From Methylobacterium brachythecii (lineage in GTDB: Bacteria; Pseudomonadota; Alphaproteobacteria; Rhizobiales; Beijerinckiaceae), in the NCBI RefSeq assembly GCF_014196345.1, contig NZ_JACIDN010000001.1, forward strand, positions 751,393 through 815,392: DNA of 64,000 nt, written 5' to 3'. Position numbers and translations under genes: made by a program. Position 1 is the stretch's first letter. Every line of letters starts with the position of its first letter. The notes under the pieces are model-generated. The model searched no databases and was not told the DNA's origin. It was given only the letters and a program-made list of their open reading frames with translations. Positions 19,679 through 28,943 of this stretch are shown here, one piece after another.

Positions 19679-20772
19679 CCACCCTCAGTCCAGAGCCCAC
19701 GCCGCTCTTAACGGAGATCGCGGCCGAGATCCGTGAGAACGGCCCGATCGGGCTCGATCGCTACATGGCCCTGTGCCTCGGGCACCCGGTCCACGGCTAT
19801 TATCGGACGCGCGATCCCCTCGGACGCGGCGGCGACTTCGTCACCGCGCCCGAGATCAGCCAGATGTTCGGCGAACTGATCGGCGTTTGGATCGCCGCAA
19901 CCCGCGCTGCGATGGGCTCGCCCGAGAGGCTGAACCTCGTCGAGCTGGGTCCAGGCCGCGGCACGCTGATGGCGGATGCCTTGCGGGCTCTGCGCTCAGC
20001 CGCACCCGGTGCCGCGATCGATCTCCACCTCGTCGAGACGAGCTCGGTTCTGCGCGCGCTCCAGGAGGATCGACTTTCCGCGGTCTCGCCGCAGTGGCAC
20101 GAGGCCGTCGACACCCTGCCCGACGGGCCGGCCATCGTCGTCGCCAACGAATTCTTCGATGCACTGCCCGTCAGGCAGTTCGAGCGGCGGGAGACCGGCT
20201 GGTGCAAGCGGCTGGTCGGCCTGTCGCCAGACGGGACGCGTCTGGTGCGCGGCCTGTCGCCCGAGCCGGACCGAACGATCGCGCGGGACGCGCCGGTCGG
20301 TGTCGTGTTGACCGTGCCGAGCGCGGCGCTCTCGATCGCGCGCGCACTCGCTGGACGGTTCGTGCGCCAGGGTGGCGCTTTGCTCGCCATCGATTACGGG
20401 CATCTCCGGCCAGGGTTCGGCGACACGTTGCAGGCGCTCTCCTGCCATCGCTTTGTCGATCCGCTGGAGACACCTGGCGAGGCCGACCTCACCACCCATG
20501 TCGATTTCGCCGCACTCGGCTCCGCCGCCTCCACGGAGGGAGCGCGCATCCACGGTCCCGTCGACCAGCGCGATTTCCTAGGCGCCCTCGGCCTGCGTCT
20601 TCGCGCCGACCGGCTGAAGCAGCGCGCGACGCCAGCTCAGGCCGAGGCGATCGAGGCGGCGCATGCACGGCTGGTCGATCCGTCGCGTCGCGGCATGGGC
20701 TCCCTGTTCAAGGTGCTCTGCATCAGCCATTCCTCGCTCGACGCGCTGCCCGGCTTCCCGGCGCCGGCGTAA
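19675..20772 (+). CDS. MidA/NDUFAF7-type SAM-dependent methyltransferase
   Basis: Class I methyltransferase of the DUF185 family; the eukaryotic orthologue NDUFAF7 dimethylates an arginine of a complex I subunit. SAM motif I is LVELGPGRGTLMADAL and the family block VANEFFDALPVRQFE follows. The first in-frame ATG (19765) lies inside a conserved stretch: the 30 preceding codons read LLTEIAAEIRENGPIGLDRY, the family's N-terminal helix. Between the in-frame stop at 19660 and that ATG there is no ATG, GTG or TTG. The best start is CTG 19675, overlapping the lgt stop as CTGA and giving 365 aa. If CTG is not used, the annotated protein would start at 19765 (335 aa) without the helix. Confidence 0.85.
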   Translation: MTTLSPEPTPLLTEIAAEIRENGPIGLDRYMALCLGHPVHGYYRTRDPLGRGGDFVTAPEISQMFGELIGVWIAATRAAMGSPERLNLVELGPGRGTLMADALRALRSAAPGAAIDLHLVETSSVLRALQEDRLSAVSPQWHEAVDTLPDGPAIVVANEFFDALPVRQFERRETGWCKRLVGLSPDGTRLVRGLSPEPDRTIARDAPVGVVLTVPSAALSIARALAGRFVRQGGALLAIDYGHLRPGFGDTLQALSCHRFVDPLETPGEADLTTHVDFAALGSAASTEGARIHGPVDQRDFLGALGLRLRADRLKQRATPAQAEAIEAAHARLVDPSRRGMGSLFKVLCISHSSLDALPGFPAPA

Positions 20773-20809
20773 CCACGTCCCCCGCAACGATCGCCCGCCC
20801 GGACCCGCC

Positions 20810-21580
20810 ATGTTCATCGAAGCGCCCGAACTCTCCTCGCATTCGTATGTGCGGCACGCCTTCTTCACCCGGCAGGGCGGCGTCTCGGAAGGTCTCTACG
20901 CGTCCCTCAATGGCGGCATCGGCTCCCGCGACGAGGCGGCTCTCGTCGTCGAGAACCGGGCGCGGATGTGCGCGCAACTGGCGCTGCCGACGGATGCCAT
21001 GGTCAGCCTCTACCAGGTGCACTCGAACCGGGTGGTGACCGTCGAGGCGCCGTTCCAGCTCGACGAGCGTCCGCAGGCCGACGCGATGGTGACGCGAGTT
21101 CCGGGGCTCGCGCTGGGCATCGCCACGGCCGATTGCGGGCCGATCCTGTTCGCTGATCCCGAGGGCCGCGTCGTCGGTGCGGCCCATGCCGGCTGGAAGG
21201 GCGCGTTGACTGGCGTGATCGCCAACACCGTCGCAGCCATGGAGGCGCTCGGAGCGGATCGCAGCCGCATCGTCGCCGTGCTCGGGCCGACCATCTCGCA
21301 GGCCGCCTACGAAGTCGGAGGGGAGTTCGTCGACCGCTTCCGCGCCGAGGCGCCAGGCTCGGAACGCTTCTTCAGCGAGGGCGAAAAGGCCGGGCATGCG
21401 CAGTTCGACCTGCCGGGCTTCATTCTGGCTCGCCTGCAGGAGGCCGGTATCGGCGAGGCCGCCATCCTCGGCATGTGCACCTACGCCGACGAGGAGCGCT
21501 TCTACAGCTATCGCCGTACGACCCATCGCGCCGAGGACGATTACGGCCGGCTGATCTCGGCGATCGCCCTGACTCCCTGA
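20810..21580 (+). CDS. pgeF: Polyphenol oxidase/peptidoglycan editing factor family (PgeF, YfiH)
   Basis: Member of the YfiH/DUF152 family, variously described as a multicopper polyphenol oxidase, a purine nucleoside phosphorylase (FAMIN-like), and a factor removing mis-incorporated residues from peptidoglycan precursors. The three metal ligands are visible: His71 (QVHSNR), Cys109 (TADCGPI) and His126 (AAHAGWKG). Length 256 aa. The ATG at 20810 begins the conserved MFIEAPEL segment. It is the third gene of lgt-midA-pgeF. Confidence 0.92.
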   Translation: MFIEAPELSSHSYVRHAFFTRQGGVSEGLYASLNGGIGSRDEAALVVENRARMCAQLALPTDAMVSLYQVHSNRVVTVEAPFQLDERPQADAMVTRVPGLALGIATADCGPILFADPEGRVVGAAHAGWKGALTGVIANTVAAMEALGADRSRIVAVLGPTISQAAYEVGGEFVDRFRAEAPGSERFFSEGEKAGHAQFDLPGFILARLQEAGIGEAAILGMCTYADEERFYSYRRTTHRAEDDYGRLISAIALTP

Positions 21581-21918
21581 TCCTCGACGCCGAAACCGAG
21601 TGCGGCACCGCACATCGCTGGTTCCCTAGGCCTTGGTATCCCGCTCTCGGAACTTGGCCGTACGGGTTCCACCCCTGCGACAACTTGTCCAATAAAACAG
21701 GGGAAAAAAGCTCGGCGGTAAGGCAACCTTGACCGTTTGGTGGCGTTTTAGCCTCAAGTGACCAAGGGAACGGCAACCATCGCCACAAAGGGGCCGCCTT
21801 CGGGACGGCTGGCGTGGTTGCAGCGCAACAGCATCCCCTCGGTTGCTGGAATAGATACGGGGAACCGCGTCGGACCTGCCTGCGGGCGGATCGGCGCAGA
21901 GTAAAAGGGACCAGTACG
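21581..21918. other. Leader region of the outer-membrane protein gene
   Basis: The 338 bp before the outer-membrane barrel gene have no supported ORF. The AT content is higher than in the flanking genes, with short A/T runs around 21693-21712. A TTGACC hexamer lies at 21729-21734 and a TAGATA at 21852-21857, but no correctly spaced -35/-10 pair is convincing. It presumably contains the promoter and a long 5' UTR. Confidence 0.4.
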
Positions 21919-22794
21919 ATGAAATCTTTCCTCCGGGGCGCGACCGCCCTCGCTGCCATCGCTCTCGCTGGCTCGGCCTTCGCTGCCGACCTCCCGCGCC
22001 GCGCTGCGCCCCCGCCGGTGTTCGCTCCGATCCCGGTCTTCACCTGGACGGGCTTCTACGCCGGTTTCAACGCCGGTTACGGCTTCGGCACTTCTGACAA
22101 CAACACCCCGACCGTGCTCGGCGTGAACGGCGCCAGCACCCTGGTTCTGCCGGGCACGACAGCGGTCATCGCCTTCCCGGGCCAGCGCAGCAACGACGGC
22201 TTCGTCGGCGGTGGTCAGATCGGCTACAACTATCAGTTCACGCCGGGCTCCGGCTTCGTGATCGGCGTCGAGGCCGACGCCCAGTACGCCGATTTCGGTC
22301 GCGATCGTAACCGCTTCGTCTCCAGCGGCCCGCTCGCCGCTCGCGCCGTGTTCAACCCGAACGGCCTCTCGGGCCTCGACTACTTCGGCACCGTTCGCGG
22401 CCGTCTCGGTTACGCCTTCGATCGTACCCTCGTGTACGGCACCGGCGGTTTCGCTTACGGCAGCGGCGGCGGCAGCCAGTTCGGCACCGGTGTCTCGTCG
22501 AACGACTTCCAGACCGGTTGGGTCGCAGGCGGTGGCGTCGAGTACGCCCTCCCGACCGACTCCTTCCTGAACTTCTTCAAGTCTTCGGCTGTGACGCTGA
22601 AGGTCGAAGGTCTGTACGTGAACCTCGATCGCAACAGCAACAACAGCGCAGGCGCTTTCGCCGTCAACAACGCCGGCGCGCTTGTCACCACCACGAGCCC
22701 GGGCGTCATCGTCGCCTCCGGCAACCAGCGCATCCGCGACACCGAGTTCGCTGTCGTCCGCGCCGGCATCAACTACAAGTTCGGCTCGTACTAA
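21919..22794 (+). CDS. Outer-membrane beta-barrel protein (Omp25/RopB-like)
   Basis: A 291-residue surface protein of the Hyphomicrobiales Omp25/31 type. A signal peptide (residues 1-22, cleavage after AFA) leads to ADLPRRAAPPP, a proline-rich linker typical of this family. The barrel strands begin FTWTGFYAGFNAGYGFG and end VVRAGINYKFGSY, with the terminal aromatic used by the BAM machinery. AAGGGA lies 9 nt before the ATG at 21919. It is flanked by a strong terminator, so monocistronic. High abundance is expected by analogy with relatives. Confidence 0.92.
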   Translation: MKSFLRGATALAAIALAGSAFAADLPRRAAPPPVFAPIPVFTWTGFYAGFNAGYGFGTSDNNTPTVLGVNGASTLVLPGTTAVIAFPGQRSNDGFVGGGQIGYNYQFTPGSGFVIGVEADAQYADFGRDRNRFVSSGPLAARAVFNPNGLSGLDYFGTVRGRLGYAFDRTLVYGTGGFAYGSGGGSQFGTGVSSNDFQTGWVAGGGVEYALPTDSFLNFFKSSAVTLKVEGLYVNLDRNSNNSAGAFAVNNAGALVTTTSPGVIVASGNQRIRDTEFAVVRAGINYKFGSY

Positions 22795-22860
22795 GCCGAA
22801 CTTGGGGGGCGATCCTCGCGGTCGTGCCCGATCAAGCTCTACCGCCTCGGTATCGCTCAG

Positions 22861-22894
22861 GAAGCCCGGCCTCACAGCCGGGCTTCCGTCGTTT
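22861..22894 (+). terminator. Intrinsic terminator after the outer-membrane protein gene
   Basis: Perfect 10-bp stem GAAGCCCGGC/GCCGGGCTTC (22861-22870 with 22877-22886), 6-nt loop, followed by CGTCGTTT, 66 nt after the stop codon. Confidence 0.8.
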
Positions 22895-23054
22895 CAGGCG
22901 GATGTGGGCTACGGTTCGCGCATTGGTTTTCATCCCGCGGCTCCTGCGCGCAGCGCAAAGTTCGCGGCGACCCCTGACAAAGCTGTCGCAGCCCCCCCAT
23001 CTCTCAGGCGTCATGCGGTGGCGTTGCTGCCGCCCGCCCTCAGGAGGACGGCCT

Positions 23055-23798
23055 ATGAACAGCGAAGAACGCGACATCATCAACGGCATCTTCCAGCGGC
23101 TCGAGCAGGCTGGAAACCAGCAGCGCGACGCCGACGCCGAGCGCTTCATCGGCGATAAGCTGCGCAGTCAGCCCTACGCGCCCTATGCGATGGCTCAGCT
23201 GATCTATGTGCAGGAAGAAGCGATCAAGAGCCTGAACCAGCAGCTCGAACAGGCCAAGCAGCAGGCGCCGCAGCAGCCGCAGGGCGGTGGCGGCTTCCTG
23301 TCGAGCATCTTCGGCGGCGGCGCTCGGCAGGATCCGCAACAGCAGCAACGTACGGCCGGACAGCCCTGGGGCAACCAGGGCGGCCCTCAGCAAGGCTATC
23401 CGCAGCAGGGCGGCTATGGTGGACAGCCGGCCTATGGCGGCGGTCCGCAGCAGGGCGGTCCCTGGGCTGGTCAGGCCCAGCAGCCACCGGCACGCGGCGG
23501 CGGCTTCCTCGCCACCGCCCTTCCGATGGCTGCCGGTGCAGCCGGCGGCATGCTCCTCGGCAGCGCCCTGTCGAACGCTTTCGCAGGAGGCCACTCGCAC
23601 CTCGGCAGCTCTGCGGCGGCGGGTCTCGGCGGTGGCGACAATATCACCGAGAACAACTTCTTCGGGAGTGGCGGCGACAACCAGGATCTCGGTTCCGCGC
23701 TCGGCGGCGGCAGCGATTCCGCCAGCTTCGACGACGCTTCGTTCGACAATGACTCGGGCGGCGATTTCGGAGGCGGCGGCGACGACGATTGGGTCTGA
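23055..23798 (+). CDS. DUF2076 domain protein
   Basis: A 247-residue protein with the DUF2076 organisation. A helical N-terminus (MNSEERDIINGIFQRLEQ, residues 1-70) is followed by a Gln/Gly/Pro-rich linker (70-150), a short hydrophobic Gly/Ala segment (about 152-177) and an acidic Gly/Asp tail ending GGGDDDWV. AGGAGG sits 7 nt before the ATG, an unusually strong ribosome binding site that fixes the start. Homologues are periplasmic or membrane-tethered proteins of unknown role. Low-complexity sequence limits further inference. Confidence 0.85.
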   Translation: MNSEERDIINGIFQRLEQAGNQQRDADAERFIGDKLRSQPYAPYAMAQLIYVQEEAIKSLNQQLEQAKQQAPQQPQGGGGFLSSIFGGGARQDPQQQQRTAGQPWGNQGGPQQGYPQQGGYGGQPAYGGGPQQGGPWAGQAQQPPARGGGFLATALPMAAGAAGGMLLGSALSNAFAGGHSHLGSSAAAGLGGGDNITENNFFGSGGDNQDLGSALGGGSDSASFDDASFDNDSGGDFGGGGDDDWV

Positions 23799-23830
23799 CC
23801 GTCGCGGATACGAATGACGAGACGCAAAAC

Positions 23831-23873
23831 AAAAAGGGCCCTGGTGTGGAGCGATCTACACCGGGGCCTTTTT
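23831..23873. terminator. Bidirectional intrinsic terminator
   Basis: AAAAAGGGCC...GGGGCCTTTTT forms a long stem with minor mismatches (inner GGTGT/ACACC, loop around 23849-23857), with A and T runs on opposite sides. It separates the convergent DUF2076 and L,D-transpeptidase genes and can serve both strands. Confidence 0.85.
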
Positions 23874-23887
23874 CGTCGCCGTGATCG

Positions 23888-24679
23888 TCAGATCACTTCG
23901 ACGCGCGTGCCGACCGGCGTCCGCTCGTAGAGGTCGATGACGTCCTCGTTCATCATCCGGATGCAGCCCGACGAGACCGCTTGGCCGATCGTGTGCGGCT
24001 CGTTGGTGCCGTGGATGCGGTAGAGCGACGAGCCGAGATACATGGCGCGGGCGCCGAGCGGGTTGGCCGGGCCACCTTCCATGTGACGTGGCAGATCGGG
24101 GCGGCGCAGCAGCATCTCGGCCGGCGGAGTCCAATCCGGCCATTCGCGCTTGGCGCTGATCGTCTTGGTGCCGTGCCAGAGGAAACCGGGCCGACCGACG
24201 CCGATGCCGTAGCGGACGGCGCGGCCGCCGCCCTGCACGAGATAGAGATACTTGGCGTTCGTATCGATCACGATCGAGCCGGGGCGCTGGCCACCGGAAA
24301 ACTCGACGACCTGGCGCTCGTAGCGCGGGTCCACCGCACGGCCGATCGCGGCCTCCTGGGGCGCCGCCTGCGGGGGGAGGGCGGCGAGGCGCGTCCGCGG
24401 GGGCAACGACGCTTCGGGGCTGTTGCCGGAATAGGGATCGCCGTCGGGATAGCGCATCGCGTCCGGGCCGCCATAGCCGTAGGCCGCCGGGTGGCGCGGC
24501 AACACGCCATCGTCACGCAAGACGGGACCCCGTGCACGAGCCGGCGCAGGGCCGCCGCCCGTCACCAGATATTCGATGAAGCCACCGCCGTATTGGCCGG
24601 ACTGCGACTGAGCTTGCGCAGCCGTCGCCGAGAGAATGCCGGCGATCCCGGCCGCGCACAGAGTCACCGTCAAACGCAT
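23888..24679 (-). CDS. L,D-transpeptidase (YkuD family)
   Basis: Periplasmic enzyme forming 3-3 peptidoglycan crosslinks or attaching proteins to peptidoglycan. The 263-residue product has a signal peptide (1-23, ending AQA) and a Pro/Gly/Arg-rich linker to about residue 120. The YkuD domain carries the catalytic signature HGTNEPHTIG...SSGCIRM with His223 and Cys239. In Hyphomicrobiales L,D-transpeptidases are numerous and some fasten outer-membrane barrels to peptidoglycan, so the nearby Omp25-like gene is of interest, although linkage alone proves nothing. Confidence 0.92.
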   Translation of the reverse strand: MRLTVTLCAAGIAGILSATAAQAQSQSGQYGGGFIEYLVTGGGPAPARARGPVLRDDGVLPRHPAAYGYGGPDAMRYPDGDPYSGNSPEASLPPRTRLAALPPQAAPQEAAIGRAVDPRYERQVVEFSGGQRPGSIVIDTNAKYLYLVQGGGRAVRYGIGVGRPGFLWHGTKTISAKREWPDWTPPAEMLLRRPDLPRHMEGGPANPLGARAMYLGSSLYRIHGTNEPHTIGQAVSSGCIRMMNEDVIDLYERTPVGTRVEVI

Positions 24680-25028
24680 CGCATGTCGTCCTCATCGCGC
24701 CCGGGACAGCCGGCGGGGCTGACGCGGGGTTGTCTGGAACGAGCTTCGCCGGGCGGTGCGAGAAAGCGGTGAAGGAACGTGGTGAATCGTTCACGACGTT
24801 CCGGAATGCATCCCACGGCAACCTTAACAAAAATCCGATCGATTTCAGTGACTTGTTGGCAAGAAGCGGCTTGCGCCGAGTGGCCCGCAGATCATGTTCG
24901 GCCTGCGGACGAGACGATTCGTCGTGAACGGACGGTAAATGCGCGAGCTCCGCCGCATTCTTTCAGCAATTGGAAACCGTTTTGCGGGATTTTCACCTGC
25001 CATCCCTGCTATGGGCCGAAGCCGACCG
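24680..25028. other. Divergent promoter region between L,D-transpeptidase and CheZ-like genes
   Basis: A 349-bp gap between divergent starts. It contains a perfect 11-bp inverted repeat, CGTTCACGACG at 24788-24798 and CGTCGTGAACG at 24920-24930, with 121 nt between the arms. An AT-rich tract (24820-24860) lies between them. No gene is supported here; an upstream ATG of the CheZ frame at 24939 lies in this gap. Confidence 0.45.
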
Positions 25029-25751
25029 ATGACCGCAAAACGCTACCGCATCGAGGATACCCTCGGCCTGAGTCTCGACATGCAGGCCGAGTCGGCGGCG
25101 GCGTCGCCGGCCCGAGCGGCCCAGCTCGATGAGATCCTCTCCGCGATCCAGGATCTCAAGCGCCTCACGCAGGCCAGCGCCGGCGAGACCGTCGATGCCT
25201 GTCGCCGCGAGCTGAGCGAGGCCTTCGCCATGCGCTCCGAGCTCGACCTGATGAAGGACGCGATCACGCGCACCAAGCAGGAGATCGCGAACCTCCACCG
25301 CTCGGACAGCGCCGGCAAGGGCATGCGCCGCGTCGCGGGTGAACTCGACGCCGTGGTGGAATCGACCGAGGCTGCCACCTCGACCATCCTCGGCGCGATC
25401 GAGGAGATCGAGACCAACGCCAACATGCTGCGCGGCCAGCGCCTTCCGCAGGCGACGCAGGCCCACGTCGACGTCATCCTCGAACGCGTCATCGTCGCCT
25501 ACGAAGCCTGCAACTTCCAGGACCTGACCGGCCAGCGCATCAGCAAGATCGTCAGCGTGCTGAAGTTCGTCGAGGAGCATCTCGACCGCATGATCGAGGC
25601 CTGGAGCGGACTCGACAGCTTCCGCGAACTGGTCACGGTCGACGCGCCCACGGTCGACATCAACGACGAGAAGTCGCTGCTGAACGGGCCGAAGCTCGAC
25701 GAGGATCCCGGCCACGTCGATCAGTCGGACATCGACGCCCTGTTCAACTGA
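25029..25751 (+). CDS. CheZ-like protein phosphatase
   Basis: Likely dephosphorylates phospho-CheY-type response regulators. The 240-residue protein is nearly all alpha-helical. The CheZ active-site block [15 protein letters not shown] is at about 161-175, with catalytic Asp165 and Gln169. The extreme C-terminus QSDIDALFN is an acidic amphipathic peptide corresponding to the CheY-binding tail of CheZ and also resembling the EIDALLN peptide of FliM. The start at 25029 is preferred because upstream in-frame codons read as non-coding. Alternative ATGs at 24939 and 25011 exist. No chemotaxis genes adjoin it. Confidence 0.82.
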   Translation: MTAKRYRIEDTLGLSLDMQAESAAASPARAAQLDEILSAIQDLKRLTQASAGETVDACRRELSEAFAMRSELDLMKDAITRTKQEIANLHRSDSAGKGMRRVAGELDAVVESTEAATSTILGAIEEIETNANMLRGQRLPQATQAHVDVILERVIVAYEACNFQDLTGQRISKIVSVLKFVEEHLDRMIEAWSGLDSFRELVTVDAPTVDINDEKSLLNGPKLDEDPGHVDQSDIDALFN

Positions 25752-25804
25752 TCCAGGCACGCCCGGCCCTTCCAAGCGGAATCGCCGGGCCTTACATCGG
25801 GGCC

Positions 25805-27859
25805 ATGAGCCGGCCCGGACCCCGATCGAACCAAGGCGACGTTCCCCCCGACGGGTTCGATGCCGCCGAGGACGAGGAGCCGGAGGCTCCCGCTCTCGAC
25901 GATGCCGCCGAGATCGACTTCGATTTCGAGCCCGGCGCGGTCGCGGCCGGCACCGAGGTCATCAAGCGCTTCTGGTCGACCCTGCCGGGTTCGCCCGGCG
26001 TCTACAGGATGTTCGACCACAAGGGAGACGTCCTCTACGTCGGCAAGGCCAAGAACCTGAAGGCGCGCGTCGGCTCCTATGCCCGCGGCCAGGCGCATTC
26101 CAATCGCATCGCCCGCATGATTTCGCAGACGGCGGCGATGGAGTTCGTCACCACCGCCACCGAGACCGAGGCCCTGCTGCTCGAGGCCAACCTCATCAAG
26201 CAGCTGAAGCCCCGCTTCAACGTGCTGATGCGGGACGACAAGTCGTTTCCCTACATCCTGCTCACCGCCGACGGGCCGGCTCCGCAGATCGTCAAACATC
26301 GCGGCGCGCGGCGGCGGAAAGGCAGTTATTATGGCCCCTTCGCCAGCGTCTGGGCGGTGAACCGCACGGTGAACGCGCTGCAGCGCGCCTTCCTGCTGCG
26401 CACCTGCTCGGACAGCTACTACGAGAACCGTAGCCGGCCCTGCCTGCTCTTCCAGATCAAGCGTTGCTCCGGCCCCTGCACCGGCGAGATTTCCGAGGGG
26501 GACTATGCCGGGCTCGCCGAGAACGCGCAGGCCTTCCTCTCCGGCAAGTCCAATGCCGTGAAGGACCGGATGCGCGAGTCGATGCAGGAGGCCTCGGACG
26601 CGATGGAGTTCGAGCGCGCCGCGCGCTTCCGCGACCGGATCGCCGCGCTCTCGACGATCCAGGGCACGCAGGGCGTGAACACGCAGGGCGTCGAGGAGGC
26701 CGACGTCTTCGCCCTCGACGAGCAGGCTGGCCAGTTCTGCATCGAGGTGTTCTTCTTCCGGAACCACCAGAACTGGGGCAACCGCGCCTATTTCCCCAAG
26801 GCCGACAGAAGCATGAGCCCTGACGAGGTGCTCGCCTCCTTCATCGGCCAGTTCTACGACGATAAGCCGGCTCCGCGTGCGGTCCTGGTCAGCCATGCCA
26901 TCGAGGATGCCGAACTCGTCGCTGCCGCCCTGTCGAGCCGCGTCGAGTACCGCGTCGAGATACACCAGCCGCAGCGCGGGGAGCGCAAGGCGCTGGTCGA
27001 TTACGCGCAGCGCAATGCCAAGGAGGCCCTCGGCCGCCGGCTCGCGGACACGGCGTCGCAGGGCAAACTGCTCGCGGCGCTCGGCCAGGCCTTCGGGCTC
27101 GACAAGGCTCCGCGGCGGATCGAGGTCTACGACAACTCGCACATCTCCGGCACGAATGCCGTCGGCGCGATGATCGTCGCCGGGCCGACCGGCTTCATGA
27201 AGACGCATTACCGCACCTTCACGATCAAGTCGGAGGAACTCGCCCCCGGCGACGATTTCGGGATGATGCGCGAGGTGCTGCATCGCCGCTTCAGGCGTCT
27301 GGTCAAGGAGGCGCCGCGCACGCCCAAGGAGGCGGCCGTCGCTGCGGCGGAGGGCGGCGCGCCTGAGCCCGTCCCAGAACCGGAGGTCGACGGCGACGCG
27401 TTTCCGGCCTGGCCCGACCTCGTCCTGATAGACGGTGGCAAAGGTCAGCTCGAAGCGGCGCGTTCGATGCTGGAAGAGGTCGGCGTCACCGACGTCGCGC
27501 TGGCCGGCATCGCCAAGGGACGCGACCGCGATGCCGGCCGCGAGACCTTCTTCATCCCGGGCAAGGCACCGTTCAAGCTGCCGCCGCGCGACCCGACGCT
27601 GTATTTCGTCCAGCGCCTGCGCGACGAGGCCCATCGCTTCGCCATCGGCACCCACCGGGCCAAGCGCAAGCGTGAACTCGTCCGCAACCCCCTCGACGAG
27701 ATCGCCGGCATCGGGCCGACGCGCAAGCGCGCGCTGCTCCACCACTTCGGGACCGTGAAGGCGATCCAGCGCGCCGCCTTGGAGGACCTCGCCCAGGCTC
27801 CCGGCGTGAATGCCGCCACGGCAAGGGCCGTCTACGACTTCTTCCATGCAAACGCCTGA
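25805..27859 (+). CDS. uvrC: UvrABC system protein C
   Basis: Nucleotide-excision-repair endonuclease making both incisions around a lesion. A 684-residue protein with an acidic N-terminal extension of about 55 residues. The GIY-YIG nuclease domain follows ([23 protein letters not shown], positions 25991-26059). Next come a UvrB-interacting UVR motif (around 26560-26640), the RNase H-like second nuclease domain ([11 protein letters not shown] at 27120-27152, then [15 protein letters not shown]) and C-terminal helix-hairpin-helix motifs ending [14 protein letters not shown]. It overlaps the pgsA reading frame by 14 nt, the common uvrC-pgsA arrangement. Confidence 0.96.
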   Translation: MSRPGPRSNQGDVPPDGFDAAEDEEPEAPALDDAAEIDFDFEPGAVAAGTEVIKRFWSTLPGSPGVYRMFDHKGDVLYVGKAKNLKARVGSYARGQAHSNRIARMISQTAAMEFVTTATETEALLLEANLIKQLKPRFNVLMRDDKSFPYILLTADGPAPQIVKHRGARRRKGSYYGPFASVWAVNRTVNALQRAFLLRTCSDSYYENRSRPCLLFQIKRCSGPCTGEISEGDYAGLAENAQAFLSGKSNAVKDRMRESMQEASDAMEFERAARFRDRIAALSTIQGTQGVNTQGVEEADVFALDEQAGQFCIEVFFFRNHQNWGNRAYFPKADRSMSPDEVLASFIGQFYDDKPAPRAVLVSHAIEDAELVAAALSSRVEYRVEIHQPQRGERKALVDYAQRNAKEALGRRLADTASQGKLLAALGQAFGLDKAPRRIEVYDNSHISGTNAVGAMIVAGPTGFMKTHYRTFTIKSEELAPGDDFGMMREVLHRRFRRLVKEAPRTPKEAAVAAAEGGAPEPVPEPEVDGDAFPAWPDLVLIDGGKGQLEAARSMLEEVGVTDVALAGIAKGRDRDAGRETFFIPGKAPFKLPPRDPTLYFVQRLRDEAHRFAIGTHRAKRKRELVRNPLDEIAGIGPTRKRALLHHFGTVKAIQRAALEDLAQAPGVNAATARAVYDFFHANA

Positions 27860-28514
27860 GCCCACGTCTCAAACGCCACGGTTGACGCCCTCGCGGGCGC
27901 GTGATTTCTCCGCGCCGATGAACGCGGTCTTTCCTCAGAGGCGCTCGCAGGCCTGGACGCTGGCGAATTGCCTGACCTATGGCCGCCTCGTCGCGGTCCC
28001 GGTGCTGGTGGCGCTGTTGTTCTGGCCCGAGGAGCACACGGCCCGCTTCGCGGCACTCGGCGTCTTCATCGCGGCTGGCATCACCGACTATCTCGACGGC
28101 TACGTCGCCCGCACCTACGCGCAGAGTTCGGCACTCGGGCGTATGCTCGATCCCATCGCCGACAAGCTGCTGGTCGCGGCCTGCCTGCTGATGCTGGTGG
28201 CCGACCACACCATCGGCGGCACATCCGTCTGGGCGGCGATCGTCATCCTATGCCGCGAGGTGCTGGTCTCGGGCTTGCGCGAATATCTCGCCGAACTGAA
28301 GGTCGGCGTGCCGGTCAGCAAGGTCGCGAAATACAAGACCACCGTGCAACTCGTCTCGCTCGGCTTCCTCGTCGCGGGGCCGGCCGGCGAGACCATCCTG
28401 CCAGGCACGGTCACCATCGGCCTCGTGCTCTTGTGGATCGCCGCGGCTCTGACGCTCTATACCGGCTGGGATTATATGAGAGCCGGTATCAGGCACGTCA
28501 TCGACGAGCCTTGA
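27846..28514 (+). CDS. pgsA: CDP-diacylglycerol-glycerol-3-phosphate 3-phosphatidyltransferase
   Basis: Membrane enzyme making phosphatidylglycerophosphate from CDP-diacylglycerol. The CDP-alcohol phosphotransferase motif D-x2-DG-x2-AR-x8-G-x3-D-x3-D is complete in [11 protein letters not shown] through [10 protein letters not shown]. About five helices follow. The ATG at 27846 overlaps uvrC by 14 nt and gives 222 aa. The ATG at 27918 (198 aa, beginning [19 protein letters not shown]) starts nearer the conserved helix and may be the real one; neither has a strong ribosome binding site. Confidence 0.93.
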   Translation: MQTPEPTSQTPRLTPSRARDFSAPMNAVFPQRRSQAWTLANCLTYGRLVAVPVLVALLFWPEEHTARFAALGVFIAAGITDYLDGYVARTYAQSSALGRMLDPIADKLLVAACLLMLVADHTIGGTSVWAAIVILCREVLVSGLREYLAELKVGVPVSKVAKYKTTVQLVSLGFLVAGPAGETILPGTVTIGLVLLWIAAALTLYTGWDYMRAGIRHVIDEP

Positions 28515-28530
28515 GGTGGTCGGGGTCGCC

Positions 28531-28782
28531 GTGAAGCTCGTGTATTTCGCCTGGGTCCGTGAACGGGTCGGCAAGGCCGAGGAAACCGTCGCGCTGCCCG
28601 CTGAAGCCAGGACCGTCGCCGACCTCGTCGCCTGGCTCAAGAGCCGCGGTGAGGAATACGCCTACGCCTTCGAGAACGAGGGTGTGGTGCGCGCTGCCAT
28701 CGATCGCGTCCATGCCCGCACCGACAGCCCGATCGCGGGAGCCCAGGAAATCGCGTTCTTCCCACCGATGACCGGCGGCTGA
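28531..28782 (+). CDS. moaD: Molybdopterin synthase sulfur carrier subunit
   Basis: Ubiquitin-like sulfur carrier for molybdopterin synthase; its C-terminal glycine is thiocarboxylated and donates sulfur to precursor Z. The 83-residue protein has the beta-grasp opening VKLVYFAWVRERVG and ends FFPPMTGG, with the obligatory Gly-Gly terminus. GTG at 28531 is the start, 16 nt after pgsA. moaE commonly follows but does not here. Mo-dependent sulfite oxidases at the far end of the window would need this cofactor. Confidence 0.93.
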   Translation: MKLVYFAWVRERVGKAEETVALPAEARTVADLVAWLKSRGEEYAYAFENEGVVRAAIDRVHARTDSPIAGAQEIAFFPPMTGG

Positions 28783-28943
28783 CCCGAGCGGGTCAAAGAG
28801 ACACTCCGCCGGGGCGCCGGGAACGGTCTCGGCCGCTCGATCCTCGCCGCGCGAACGACCGGCGGTCGCCGGGACATCGGGAAGCAGGGAAAACGCAGGG
28901 AGCTATGCTAAAGGCCGAGCGCGCGGCGATAAGGGGGTGATCG

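Noticed and set aside
21729..21857. TTGACC and TAGATA as a promoter of the outer-membrane protein gene
   Set aside because: The hexamers are more than 100 nt apart and cannot form one promoter.
25721..27865. 714-codon open frame on the minus strand opposite uvrC
   Set aside because: Exact antisense of uvrC; long antisense frames are common in high-GC coding DNA. No recognisable domain and no ribosome binding site.
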